NCBI RefSeq assembly: GCF_019393635.1
Contig: NC_057861.1
Coordinates: 458,918,330-458,982,329 of the forward strand
Direction: 5' to 3'
DNA length: 64,000 bases
Origin: Dromiciops gliroides
Taxonomy: Eukaryota; Chordata; Mammalia; Microbiotheria; Microbiotheriidae
This document shows, piece by piece, positions 52,167 through 63,231 of this stretch (position 1 is its first letter; every line of letters starts with the position of its first letter). Below the pieces are notes generated by a model. That model worked only from the letters and a program-made list of their open reading frames with translations. It was not told the origin of the DNA and ran no database searches. A program made the translations under genes and the position numbers.

Positions 52167-52307
52167 AGGGCAGGTAGGTGGCGCAGTGGATAAAGCACCG
52201 GCCCTGGATTCAGGAGTACCTGAGTTCAAATCTGGCCTCAGACACTTGACACTTACTAGCTGTGTGACCCTGGGCAAGTCACTTAACCCCCATTACCCCC
52301 CCCAAAT
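52167..52307 (+). repeat. WSINE1-type SINE
   Basis: Head reads GGGCAGGTAGG; tail is C-rich. Related flanks AAATG(T/C)T(T/C)AATGC. Confidence 0.9.
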
Positions 52308-52439
52308 GCTCAATGCCCCAAAACTGGTACAGTGGCTTCTAATTTCTAAGTAGCTATACATTAGAACCCCAGCTAATTTTCCCTAAACCTTGGGACAATT
52401 ATAAGACACCCCATATAATTTTAATCACAATAGAACATA

Positions 52440-53835
52440 CCTAGTTCCCAGATATTTATGGTACCATCACACAAATTGATCATAAATTAGGGAATAAAAA
52501 CCTCACAAGCAAATTCAGAAAAGCAGAAATATTATATGCATCTTTCTCTGACCACAGTACAATAAAAATTACATTCAATAAAGGGCCTTTAAAGCATAAA
52601 TTAAAAAACAATTGGAAACTAAGTAACAATACTAATAAATGAGTCAAAGAACAAATAATAAAAATGATAATTGCATTAAAGATAATGATAACAATGAAAC
52701 AATCTACTGAAATGTGTGAGATGCACATATTTAGTAGTATTTAAAGGAAAAGTTATATTCTTTTGTATTTTGGTTTTTTTTGTTTTTTGTTTTTAGTGAG
52801 GCAATTGGGGTTAAGCGACTAGCCCAGGGTCACACAGCTAGTAAGTGTTAAGTGTCTGAGGTCGGATTTGAACTCAGGTACTCCTGAATCCAGGACCGCT
52901 GCTTTATCCACTGCGCCACCTAGCTGCCCCAAAAGTTATATTCTTAAATTCTTTTACCAGTAAAGAAGAGAAAGAGTAGATCTATAAACTGGAATTGTAA
53001 CTAAAATTACAAAAGGAAACTAGAAAACCAATTAATTAAAAACCTTTAATTAAATACTAAAATAGAAACCCTGAAAATCAAAAGTGAGAAGAACAAAATT
53101 GAAAGTAATATTACCATTGAACTAATAAATAAAATCAGAAACTAACAAAAAACCCTATATAAGCCATTAGTTAATTTGATTTTTTTTTAAAAAGTAAATT
53201 ACCAGTACCAAAAATGGAAAAAGTGAATTCACAATCAATGAAGAAGAAATAAAAGCAATTACTAGGAGCTATTTAGATCAACTACATACAAAAAAAACTT
53301 GACAATTTAAATGAAACAGATGACTATTTACAAAAAATATGAATTGCTCAGCTTAAGAGAACAGGAAATGGAATATTTAAATAACTATCTTGGAAAAATA
53401 AATTGACTAAGGCACTAATGAATTCTGAAAGAAAAAAATGCCAGGACAAGATGGATCTGCAAGTGAATTCTAAAAAACACTTAAAGAATAATTAATTCTA
53501 ATACTGCACAAATTATTTGAAAAAAATAAAGAGGTCTCACATAAATGGACTCTTTATATGACACAAATACCATCTTGATACTTAAAACAGGGAAAGTCAA
53601 AACAGAGAAAGAAAGCTATAGACCAGTTTTCCTAATGGATGATAAAAATTTTTTAAAGAAAATATTAAGCCAGGAGACTAGAGCAACTTGTCACAAAGAT
53701 CATACATTGCTACAAGGCTGCATTTACACCAGGAAAGGAGGATTGGTTAAGCATAAGTGACCATATTAATAACAAAATCAACAAAAGTCATATGATCATT
53801 TCTATAGACGCAGAAAAGCTTTTGACAAAATATAG
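52440..53835 (+). mobile_element. L1 ORF2 region, decayed
   Basis: Frames show FSDHSTIKITFNKGPLKHKLK (52544-52606), the linker, and further on an ESYRPVFLMD word (53608-53637) and a RRRKAFDKI word (53807-53833) of the reverse transcriptase. The same segment as at 790-2150. Interrupted by a SINE at 52763. Confidence 0.75.
52763..52930 (-). repeat. SINE inside the L1 ORF2 region
   Basis: AAAAGTTATATTCTT at 52748-52762 and 52931-52945, a perfect 15-bp target duplication. Confidence 0.95.
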
Positions 53836-53837
53836 CT

Positions 53838-53985
53838 CTAGCTCATTTTACAGATGAGGAAACAGGCAAATTAGGTTAAGCCCAGGGTCACACAGCTAGT
53901 AAATATCTTAGTCCAGATTTGAACTCAGGAAGATGAATCTTTCTGACCTTAGGCCTAGTATTCTGTGCTACCTAGCTACCCCAAA
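53838..53985 (-). repeat. SINE of the MIR/MAR type
   Basis: GCTCATTTTACAGATGAGG ... CCAGGGTCACACAGCTAG ... TGCTACCTAGCTACCCC. Confidence 0.7.
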
Positions 53986-53989
53986 TTTT

Positions 53990-54354
53990 TACTCTTACTT
54001 TATATCAATATTAAAGTCTGACATTTTCCCATACTTTTTGTATATAAAGCCCTTCTTTAGACACCTTGTGAATCAGTCCCTTAACATACTAAAAACTGTG
54101 TTGCTTCCAGCGCAGATCTCTGTGTACACTTGATTCAATCCAGCTTCATTTCCCATCTTTGTTCTCTTAACTATTTCTATCTTCTCTATAAGCATACATT
54201 GGATTGTGATACTAAAGTACCAATTTAGCAGTTATACTATCTTTGATGGTAAGTTTGTCATAAAAACATGTTGAGCTTTCCCATTTTTTTTTATTATCCT
54301 TTCATTTTCATCTTTAAATACCTTTGGTATGACTTCATTTAGTTTTCTCTTTCT

Positions 54355-54355
<1 letters not shown>
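53990..54355. other. Unassigned
   Basis: No gene or repeat recognised. Confidence 0.3.
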
Positions 54356-54386
<31 letters not shown>

Positions 54387-54400
54387 TGCGTGTGTATATA
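54355..54400. repeat. (CA)n microsatellite
   Basis: About 14 CA units followed by TGCGTGTGTATATA. Confidence 0.95.
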
Positions 54401-54402
54401 TG

Positions 54403-55110
54403 AACCAGAACTGGCCTCTAACCTGTGAGTGGTCAGAGTCAAACAGAGCAACTAGAGACAAGAGAGTCAGGAATTAAATAAATTTTTATTTTTTAAAGTG
54501 AGGAAAATGGCTTTCAAGCAAGGACACATGTGCAAGGGCCCCTTCCCTAGTGGGGAGGCCGAAAGCAGTGTGGAGAGATCTCAATACTTATACTAGTGGT
54601 TTTTCAGTTGATATAGGAGGCAAAAAAGGGGTTAACAGAAAAACATAAAACCCAAGCTCTAATTCAGAATACAAGTCAGGGCCTAGGTTCCTCCTTACCC
54701 ACATTAATCAGCACCCATACCAAGAACATAAAGAGGGAGGTCATAGAGACCTTAAATTTGGCCCCAGATTCACCTTATGACTTGTAAACCCCCAAAACAC
54801 ACCTCCACGGAAAAAGGTACCACTTGGGGGTTGGCTCAAGCTCCCAAGAACTCGAAATTAGGATAAGCCCTCCCCTGTACCTCCCTAAGGTGGAGATTAT
54901 TATAACAAAACTGATAATCGATTTATCCGTACTATAAATATAACTATCTTTTCTTTCCCCTTTTGAGAGATACCTTTCTACTTTTCTGGTTCTCTCCCCA
55001 TGTTCACTCACAGTATTGCAATAAAACTTGGGAAACTGAGTCACTGAGTCTTGTAATTCTTTTGGGACAACTCACAATCAATTTGACCCTAATTCCAACC
55101 CACATTACAG
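54403..55110. mobile_element. LTR-derived sequence, perhaps two LTRs head to head
   Basis: On the + strand near 54930-55108: TATAAATATAAC, AATAAAACTTGGG, TTTTGGGACAACTCACAATC and a CCCACATTACA end, a TATA-polyA-U5 order. On the - strand near 54500-54403: AATAAAAATTTATTTAATTCC, then a U5-like stretch to TTCTGGTTCA. The two facing ends suggest two LTRs, or one with a rearranged centre. Confidence 0.45.
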
Positions 55111-55111
55111 T

Positions 55112-56605
55112 GACATATAGCCCTGACAATTAGGGGTAACAGCAAGAATGTGACAAATTTGATTCATTGCAGGACTTTCTGAGTTTGTCCTGTGCTTGTC
55201 CAGCTCAGAGAACACCTGGTGAATTATGTGATTTTGCCAGAGGGTGAGATCATCCAGAGGGTGATTGCAAAGGATTGTTGTTTTGCCAAGCTCTGGGCCC
55301 AGCTTGCCTGCTGGGCCTTAGCTCTGGAAAACAGGGGGGTCTTCTAATATTTTGTCAAGATATAGGTGTTATAATGTGTAGTTGTGGCAGTGCTGGTGTG
55401 GGTCAATTGAGTAAATCAATAGAATCATTCCATTCTATTTAAAGTAAGCATCAAAATGCTAATCCCATTTACCTTAACCTGGTAAAATCATTTCCCTATT
55501 GAATCAGTTAATCATAGGCTGTGTGAGAATGCCCCTTTGGGCCATCTGAAATACATTAAGCCAATTTGGGCCCAAGAAATTAGAATGCCTGCAAGAGAAG
55601 ATCTCCCAGCATAACTCCAAAGAAGGAATTCCTTTGGGGGAGAAGCGTGCTTCAGCCTCCTGTCCCCACCGTCGCTGCCAAACCTTGACTAACAGAGGAC
55701 CTTTTGAACTTCAGAAGGTTGGAAAGATTTTAGATGTTCCATTTTCACAATGGTAGTGTCTCTGGGTCAGCAGATACAGTGTCTGTATCAGGAGCCAAGA
55801 AAAGATTGCATGAAATGAAACAATCAGATTTAAAAAGAGAAGAAGAACCCGTTTAAAAACTATACCACATCTTAAGGGGATCGTTTAGAGGACTCAACAA
55901 AAGAATTTCAAGAAACTATGAGTTACCCTTTTACCACATGTGTTCTCTAACCTTGAGCCCCCTTTTCCTTGGACTTTGGTAGGAGGGTGTGTTATCAACT
56001 TTTGGAGGAATGTTAAATTTATATCAACTGTTCTTACAATGCTGCTTTAGCAAACACCCCTTTCTAAAAGCTAATTAAGTCTGGCTGACTAATTGAAATC
56101 AACTGACTTGGGGGCTCACCAACTATGACTAGGTAACTCCCAACACCTCAAGGTTATGCCTAGAACCCAGAGAAGACATAGTAACCACACTTTAGAGTCC
56201 TGACTCATCAATGTGAACAGGAATTAGGTTAATCATCTCAGCATGCACCACATTTATTTGCTTCTTCTTAAATTAAGACAGCACTTAGTCTCTGCCATTT
56301 CTTTTCCCTGCGCTAATGTTAATGCAGTCTCAGCTCTCCCACTATCCTGCCCAAACAATTGAACCCCTTGTTTTACTTTTATTATCTTCTCTCTCTTCAG
56401 TAAATGTACGACCTAAATTGCCCACACCTGATCTTTCCGTAACTCTAATTTGTAATATTCCTTCTTTCCAGGAAGTATTGTTTTCTTTCTTACTCCTTGC
56501 CCTTTCTAAGATTTTCAAGAATATATCCCCCTTACATGTAACTGGAAAATAATGAAATACTATTAAGATTGAAAAATAAATTAATTGAAAAAAAAAGAAT
56601 AAATC
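55112..56605. other. Unassigned, possibly ERV-related
   Basis: No clear gene. GGGTGA(G/T) repeats at 55241-55263 and a long region without WSINE copies. May include internal sequence of the LTR element before it; I cannot identify gag, pol or env in it. Confidence 0.25.
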
Positions 56606-56611
56606 CCTAGA

Positions 56612-56770
56612 GGGGGCAGCTAGGTGGCAGCTAGGTGGTACAGTGGAAAGAACACCAGCCCTGGAGGCAGGAGAACCTGAGTTCGAATGTGGCTTCAGAC
56701 ACTTGATACTTATTGGCTGTGTGACCCTGGGCAAGTCACTTAACCCTGATTGCCTTGCAAAACAAACAAT
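56612..56770 (+). repeat. SINE with duplicated head
   Basis: GCAGCTAGGTG is present twice in tandem at the 5' end. Flanks are AAGAATAAATCCCT and AAGAATATATCCCT. Confidence 0.92.
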
Positions 56771-56774
56771 GAAA

Positions 56775-57175
56775 GAATATATCCCTGGGGATGTTCATTT
56801 TTGGTGAGTCAGCGGGGCAAATTCATGTTCCTTAATCGTAGTACAGGGGAAGAACTGTTAGTTCCTGTTGTCTTTCCCCTCATTGCTTATTCCTTGTGAT
56901 GTCATGCTATCCTTCTTGTGAATCTATGAATTCCTGTTCTATCTCCTGAATCATTATTTCCCAGATACTCAACCACTTCCTTCTTAGTGGGACTCTCTTT
57001 TGTAGAAGTTGATCTCCTGAAATATCCAATCCCCCCTTGACAACCCTTACTGTTTTTGTGAAGTCACTTCATGCTACTTCCAGACTTTACTTCCCTTTCT
57101 TTTGGCTATAGCCAACACTCATTCTGTTCTCTTATCTGGCCCTCGGTGTGTTTACTTTCTTACCACTCTGAAGGC
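56775..57175. other. Unassigned
   Basis: No gene or repeat recognised. Confidence 0.3.
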
Positions 57176-57190
57176 AGAAGAAAAAACTGA

Positions 57191-57340
57191 GTGGATAAAG
57201 CACCGGCCCTGGATTCAGGAGTACCTGAGTTCAAATCTGGCCTCAGACACTTGACACTTACTAGCTGTGTGACCCTGGGCAAGTCACTTAACCCCCATTG
57301 CCCCGCAAAAAAAAAAAAGAAAGAAAAAAAAAAAGAAAAA
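57191..57340 (+). repeat. 5'-truncated SINE
   Basis: Begins at GTGGATAAAGCACC, missing the first 18 bases or so. GAAAAAACTGA occurs on both sides, so it was truncated on insertion. Confidence 0.92.
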
Positions 57341-57344
57341 ACTG

Positions 57345-57808
57345 AAAGCCTTTCATCCACCCTTCCTCTCAAATGCAAATCTCATTCTTTCTTCTTTCCC
57401 TCTGAGTTGCATTCCTTTATGTAATCCTACCACCTATATATTTTAAATTAATTTTTGTTGGCAGGTTTTGGTTTTATATTATACTTAACAATGTATATTT
57501 CTCCCCATTTTTCCCCTTATAATATTAAGAACTATCTTTAAAATAAGAAACAATAAAGGGGGAAGGGGGAGAGAATTAAGCAAAACTAGCCAAAATATAA
57601 AAAAATTCTGATGTTATATGCAGTGTTTCACACCCATAGTTCCCCACCTATGCAAAGAATCAGAGGGAGATGCCACCTAAAATATTGATAAGAAATTAGT
57701 GGTAAATCAGGACACTAGTAGAATTGGAAGTCAGATTGCAAAAGGAGAAGTGAATTGAAGGTAAGGACATGGAGACAACAGATGTTTATAATCCTGGGAC
57801 TTTAGCTA
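57345..57808. other. Unassigned
   Basis: No gene recognised; purine-rich patch near 57555. Confidence 0.3.
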
Positions 57809-57813
57809 GAAAG

Positions 57814-57843
57814 TGTTATGGGTCCCTGCAGGGACCCATAACA
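57814..57843. repeat. 30-bp perfect palindrome with 4-bp flanking direct repeat
   Basis: Each 15-base arm reads TGTTATGGGTCCCTG, with no spacer. AAAG stands directly before (57810-57813) and directly after (57844-57847). The outer bases TGTTATGG match the ends of the LTR at 60902-61516 (TGTTATGG...CCATAACA). Confidence 0.9.
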
Positions 57844-57934
57844 AAAGGAAATATGTCTTTAATAAGGATAAATTTCATGAACAGGGATAAATCTTAACCT
57901 CACAAATAAAATATACAGGAGTTATAACTACACA

Positions 57935-58345
57935 GCAGCTCATCCAAAAAGATCTGAGAGGTTTTAGTGGGCTACAAGGTCAATTTGAGTCAACATTGTG
58001 TAATTATAGACTACACTGAGAGGTACAATGTTTGGGACTAGATAGGAGAGAGTTCACAAATGGAATACTGTGTTCCTTTCTGGGCAGCACAATTCAGGAA
58101 GCTAGAAAATAGCCAGAGGGAGGAGACCCATAATAGTGAAGGATTTTGAATTTTATGCAAAATAAAGATTAGTTGAAGTGCCTTGGGACATAGATCCTTG
58201 AGAAGAACTGGAAGAAGATATAATAGCTGCCTTAAAATACTTGAAATGCTTCAGTAGAATTAAGAATTAGATTTGCTATGGTTGGCTCTAGACGACAGAA
58301 CTAGGAACAATAGGAGGAAGTGGCAGAAAGACAAATACTGGTTTT
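57935..58345 (+). repeat. L3/CR1-like LINE fragment
   Basis: GAGGTTTTAGTGGGCTACAAGG, GGAATACTGTGTTCCTTTCTGGGC, TAGCTGCCTTAAAATACTTG and AACTAGGAACAATAGGAGGAAG, in the order of L3/CR1. Confidence 0.7.
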
Positions 58346-59112
58346 ATGTAAGAAAAAATTTCTTATCCCCGCCCCACCACCCCGCATCTTTCCAGCCAAA
58401 GGAACAGATTCAGCCCTGGCACAACCACAACTGTGCAATATCCCTTGGAAAGTAAGTTTCCCTTCCCATCTGCCACCTACTATTACCCCCTACCATGGCT
58501 TCTTTTGTTTCTTTCTCTATCCTTGTCCTAATTCATCAGTGTCTATTTAGTCTAAAACTGTCATCTGTCCCCTTCTATTATTTTCTCATCACCATCATGC
58601 TCATTCCAATCCCATCCACATATCAATCAATTCCAGTCCATCCACCCCTTCTGCTCCATAGTTAATGACATTCTTCCTCTTTGACCTCTTTCTCTCACAA
58701 TCTTTCCATCTATTAACCCTCATTAAGATTTGGTTACCCTCTGACAACACTGTATCCCAGCTATTCTCTCCCTCACTGGCTGCACCTTCTCTCACTTTCC
58801 CTCCTCCCTCATACTGTCCTTTTTGGTGAGTTGGAATACTCCTTGACTGCAGTTGTCATTTCTAGATTCTTCCTTTGTTTCTTTCACTCAGTAACCTTTT
58901 CTCTTTTGAAGTCCACCTAATTAAAATGACAGTATCTGTATTACACTAACCCTAAGATAAATCTCCTTTCTTTCTCAAGGCATTAAGCAACTGATTCACC
59001 ATCTTACTCTCCTCCCCAACTCCTGCCCTTACACTCGAAGACCTTAATACCCATTTAGATGTTCCCTCAAACTCTCTAACTTCACATTTCCCCAACCCCT
59101 TCAGTCCTATAA

Positions 59113-59228
59113 TGTTATGGGGGAAATCAGGTGGGGGTTTGGGATAGGGGTAGGGGTTCTTAGGAATTCCTCTTTAAAGAATTACACCCTCTTGCACACA
59201 AATCCAATTAGAATAAGATGATAGTATA
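59113..59228 (-). repeat. Residual end of the 3' LTR
   Basis: Aligns with 60902-61017 (shared GGTGGGGGTTTGG, TTAGGAATTCCTCTTTAAAG, CTTGCACA). The LTR match ends at about 59228, and gag sequence starts at once. Confidence 0.85.
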
Positions 59229-59229
59229 T

Positions 59230-60492
59230 ATTTTTTCAGAGAGTCCACAAAGCTACTCATGAAAAGAGCTGGATTTTTGTCTGGCCCCTGTATGATCTCC
59301 TTCACCTTCTCATAATTGACTTGTTTCTTAATCCCCCTTCTCATTCCCTCGACAAGGCAAGTGATCATGTGGTTTCTATGGGCCCTGTCTTCTCTATCAT
59401 GATAGGCCCATCTTGGGTCTACAGTTGGAACAGCTGTAGTTGCAGGAACCCCAGCCCAATTTCCAACCTGCGAGTATTCATCACCCACTTATACAGCCAG
59501 GTCCCAAATCTGTTTTTTCTCATTGGGGGTACATCTGGCAAGGATAATTTGCAAGTAGGTCCAGGAAAGCTCAAACTGCATTGTCATAGACTTAAAGCCA
59601 TCTATGAACTTTGTGGGGTTCTCTGAGTAACACCCCAATTTTTCTTTAATCTGAGACAAACCGCTCATGGAAAAAGGAACATGTATTAGGGTTGTACCCT
59701 TTTTTCTTAATGGAAGCAGGTGAGCAGTGGAAGACGCTGGTAGGGACCTGGGTGAAACAGGTTGGGGAGGGAATGAGGGGGCTAATGGAATAGATGTAGT
59801 AGTCACATACAGAGGGTCAGGTGGAGGCGGAGCCAGAGAAGGAGCCAGGGTAGTCTGTGAAGTGGGTGAGGGAGGGGTAGCAGTCTGGTAGCTAATCACT
59901 TGGTCTTGTGATTTTCTACCAGCAAGAGGACATCATCTAAGAAATCATTGAATTCCTGTGAGGAATGAGGTATTTTAGGGTTATCCAGAGCCTCCTTAGA
60001 TTCAGTTGGTTTAGCTAGGCATATTCTGTTCTGTTCCTTTCCTTTTAACTTCTGGCTTAAAGCCATAAAGGCCAGTATGTATGGAATCTCTTTACATTTC
60101 CCTTCATGCCTGCAAAACTTGTCCAATTGCAAAATGGTATTATAGTTAAGAGTTCCGTGTTGGTTTTTTCTTTGTTTGTTTTGCAGGGCAATGGGGGTTA
60201 AGTGACTTGTCCAGGGTCACACAGCTAGTAAGTGTCAAGTGTCTGAGGCTGGATTTGAACTCAGGTCTTCCTGAATCCAGGGCTGGTGCTTTATCCACTG
60301 CTTCACCTAGCTGCCCCCAAGAGTTCCATGTAAAGGCCAATTTTCTTGGGATTCCAACTGATATTTTGGCCAAAAAGTGTTACAATAATAGATCATGCAT
60401 TTCTTTTTCAAATTTGTAAGTTCTAATTTAGTCCAATCTCTTAGGATGTACCCCAGTGGTGAATGTTTTGGAACACTCCCTTTCTGCCCCAT
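59230..60492 (-). pseudogene. Remnant of retroviral gag
   Basis: Starts at 60492 with MGQ, a myristoylation-type matrix start followed by SPLG. A SINE breaks it at 60161-60318. A later stretch (60132-59896) is in another frame from the next (59899-59489), and an in-frame stop at about 59489 precedes the last part (59488-59230). Capsid-like features are a PFSMSGLSQIKEKL-type word and a major homology region with QGPDKNPALF. In that region the usual Glu is Lys and the Arg is Ser. Proline-rich stretch at about 59830-59740, as in gammaretroviral p12/CA junctions. Truncated by the join to the LTR. Confidence 0.75.
60161..60318 (-). repeat. WSINE1-type SINE in the gag remnant
   Basis: AAGAGTTCC(G/A)TGT at 60148-60160 and 60319-60331, one mismatch. 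Later than the provirus. Confidence 0.95.
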
Positions 60493-60880
60493 AGCTGTGC
60501 CCAGATATCATCCTGTCTAAGGAGAATGGTCTGAACATGGTTCAGATGTTAGGTTGAGCTTTCTCAAGGAAGGGAGATGCTGGCTGCCCGTCTCATGGAA
60601 GAGCTGAGTGCTGGCAAGGGATAGACACACAAACACAAAAGTTCTTAGCCAGAAACATGGAGTCCGAGGGTATAAGCGTGGATCAGGCGTCTGGCCGAGC
60701 TTTTGGTGAGGGAGGGAGACCCAGGCTGCCTGCTGCTATTGCATACAAAAGCTAACTGCCTCTGCCTCTCTGTGATTCAAACAAGAGGTCGAGTCAGTTG
60801 GGAGAAGGAGAAAAGAAACCCAAAAGCGAGGTTCCTACCTCCTGGTTTTGTGTTCCAAGAGGAAAGAGGAATTTCCTGTG

Positions 60881-60897
60881 CCCCACGTTGGGTGCCA
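60881..60897 (-). other. Primer-binding site resembling tRNA-Lys
   Basis: Reads TGGCACCCAACGTGGGG, four bases beyond the LTR end. This is one mismatch from the tRNA-Lys1,2 type (TGGCGCCCAACGTGGGG), not the proline type common in gammaretroviruses. Confidence 0.7.
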
Positions 60898-60901
60898 ATT
60901 A

Positions 60902-61516
60902 TGTTATGGGGAAACAGGTGGGGGTTTGGAGTAGGGGTAGGGGTTTGGGATAGGAGTTCTTAGGAATTCCTCTTTAAAGAATTATACCTTCTTGCACATA
61001 CTTCCATTTAGAATAAAATAATAATTTATTTAGGGTGCTAGGAAAAGGAAACCAAGAGAGAAATCCTTGCACTTCTCATGGGGAGAAGGCATGGCACAGA
61101 GGCTAGGCTCTGAAATACCTGTCTCCTCAAGCAGGAGACCGGCAGATACTTTTATAGAGTACTGATAGGGGTGATCATCTGACTGTGGAAAGTTCCCTTA
61201 TTGGGGGAAGATCATCTCCCACTGGTGGTGGCTGGGAGAATTGGGTGAGGGGTGGCTGCAGATCTCTCAAGCCATCTCTCTCCTCCTCACACCACAAAGG
61301 CAGCAGCCACACCTAATCTTATCTCCCCAGGGGTGAGGGAGACTGGAGTGAAGGGTGGTGGTCCTAGAGCTAGCTCAGTCCCAATTGGGTGCCACTTATC
61401 TCTTTAGGTGTGTCTGTCCTTTGGTTTAGTTTCTCAAGGAGAAGGTTCTTTGATGTACCCCATAGAACTTCTGGGGTACCCAGGGCCATTCAAATGAGGT
61501 AACCAGGTCCATAACA
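60902..61516 (-). repeat. 5' LTR of the provirus
   Basis: 615 bp with inverted ends TGTTATGG/CCATAACA. On the - strand: TATAAAAGTATC at about 61152 and AATAAATTATT at about 61029. Confidence 0.88.
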
Positions 61517-61759
61517 ATAACCTACAACTTCACTCTATCTCAACCACACTTTTGGATGGTAGCACACTAGATTTTGCCATTACTTGTGTGTTCCACATCC
61601 CTAATTAGAAATTCTGACATTCTTCTATCCAACCATAACCTCCTTTCATTCTACCTCTTCTTATGCCTCATCCCTTCTATACCTGTTCTTCATCCTCAAT
61701 GTGACCTACATTTCCTCCATCCCTCAGTACTTTTCCAGGTGCTTAATAAATAATTGTTG

Positions 61760-62510
61760 ATTAACAATTGAAGTTCTTTGGGAGAGAAATATGCTCTCTA
61801 AGGAGATAACAGGTTTTCTCTCTTGTAGATTTTCAAGCAGAATTTGAATGACACAGTGAGTATGAGGTAGAGGGGATTCTTATTCATGTAAGATTTGGAC
61901 TATATAGCCTCCAAAGGGTTTGCCAGTTCTGAAATTCGGTGAGTTCTTTGACTTATTAATGAGGAAGATGAAAGCTTTTCCTCCACCAAGTCTCCTCTAA
62001 GCCCTTTCGGTTTTTATTATTATTTTATGCCCATTTTTTCCTTAGGTTCTTTAACTAACTGAAACTTTGTTTTCTCATTGTCACTTAATGTTTGAGATGT
62101 TTTAAAAAGAAAATAAAACAACAGAAATAGTTCTTTCCTCTACAGTCATGTGAATTTTTAGTTCTGTGCATATGAAAGGAAAAATTTCATATTTTAGCCT
62201 TTCATTACTGTATGAAAATATTTATCTTTCTGCTATTTGGTTAGTTTGAATGTGCTTTTGTAAAGAAATAATTTAAACCTTTCCCTTTTACTTAACATCC
62301 AGTTGCTTGCTTTTATGTTTATATTCAGCTTTGCAGGATATATTATTTTTGGGTGACAGCCAATCTCATTAGCTCTTTATAATATCACGTTACAATTTTT
62401 CCTTTGATTTTTTTTTTTAACTATGGACTAATCCTGTGCTATTCTGATTGTTCCCTCCTTGGAATCTGAAAGGCTTTTTACCTTTGCTGCTTGCAAATAT
62501 ATTCTTTATT
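61760..62510. other. Unassigned intergenic sequence
   Basis: No gene seen. A diverged MIR or L2 patch may be present at about 61780-61950. Confidence 0.3.
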
Positions 62511-62511
62511 T

Positions 62512-63165
62512 TTTTATTATTTTATTTTTTAATAATAAACATTTTTATTTATAGTTTTGAGTTCTAAATTTTTCCCTCCCTCCCCTCCCCCTTCCCTGAG
62601 CAATCAGATGTGGGTTATATCTGTGCAATTACGTAAAACATTACTATATTAGTCATTTTGTACAAGAAAACTTGAATAAAAGGAAAAAAAATTAAAGAAA
62701 GTGAAAAATAGCATGCTTCAGTCTGTGTTCAATCAATATCAGTTCTTTCTTTGGAGGTGGATAGTATGTTTCATCATCAGTCCTTTGGGATTGTCTTGAA
62801 TCATTGTATTGCTGAGAATAGTTGTCATTCACAGTTCTTCATCAAATAATATTGCTGTCTCTGTGCACAACATTCTCTTGGTTCTGCTCACTTCACTATA
62901 CCTGATATCAGTTCATACAAGCCCTTCCAGGCCTTTCTGAAATCATCCTGTTTGTCATTTCTTGTAGCACAATAATATTCCATCACCATCATATACTATA
63001 GCTTGTTTAGCCATTCCCCAATTGAAGGGCATTCCTTTGATTTCCAATTATTAGCTACCACAAAAAAGAGCCATGACAAATATATTCTTTGATGTAGGAC
63101 TGAAGGCTGGCTATCATACTATGAACGATCATATACTACATCTTGGCATTACGCACAAGTGTTCC
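62512..63165 (-). repeat. L1 3' end
   Basis: Close match to 40840-41325: TTTATAGTTTTGAGTTCTAAAT, AGTGAAAAATAGCATGCTTCAG, TCAATCAATATCAGTTC, GTAGCACAATAATATTCCATC and on into ORF2 end (CATTCCCCAATTGAAGGGC). Confidence 0.8.
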
Positions 63166-63231
63166 AATTTTCTAATTATAAACTCTGACATTTTCCTATC
63201 TGACCACCTCTCTCTATGCCTCATCACTCTT

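Larger units (their letters stand above)
59113..61516 (-). mobile_element. Defective endogenous retrovirus, reverse orientation
   Basis: Ends are TG (59113) and CA (61516) with ATAA directly outside each (59109-59112 and 61517-61520), a 4-bp target duplication. In order on the - strand: complete 5' LTR (61516-60902), primer-binding site (60897-60881), leader, gag remnants (60492 to about 59230) and the last 115 bp or so of the 3' LTR (to 59113). Pro, pol, env and most of the 3' LTR are missing. Gag is gammaretrovirus-like; the 4-bp duplication also fits that class. Interrupted by a SINE. It cannot encode a functional virus. Confidence 0.85.
58480..61760 (+). repeat. L2 LINE ORF2 fragment, split by the provirus
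   Basis: CCTTAATACCCATTTAGATGTTCC (59042-59065; frame with N-T-H-x-D-V-P) before the provirus and CTCTCTATCTCAACC-like text after it read as an L2 endonuclease region. Further L2-like text continues at 63165-63580. Removing 59113-61520 restores continuous L2-like sequence. Confidence 0.55.

Noticed and set aside
58273-58795. Frames of 60-76 codons near 58.3-58.8 kb
   Set aside because: Fall in L3/CR1 and L2-like sequence; no domain seen.
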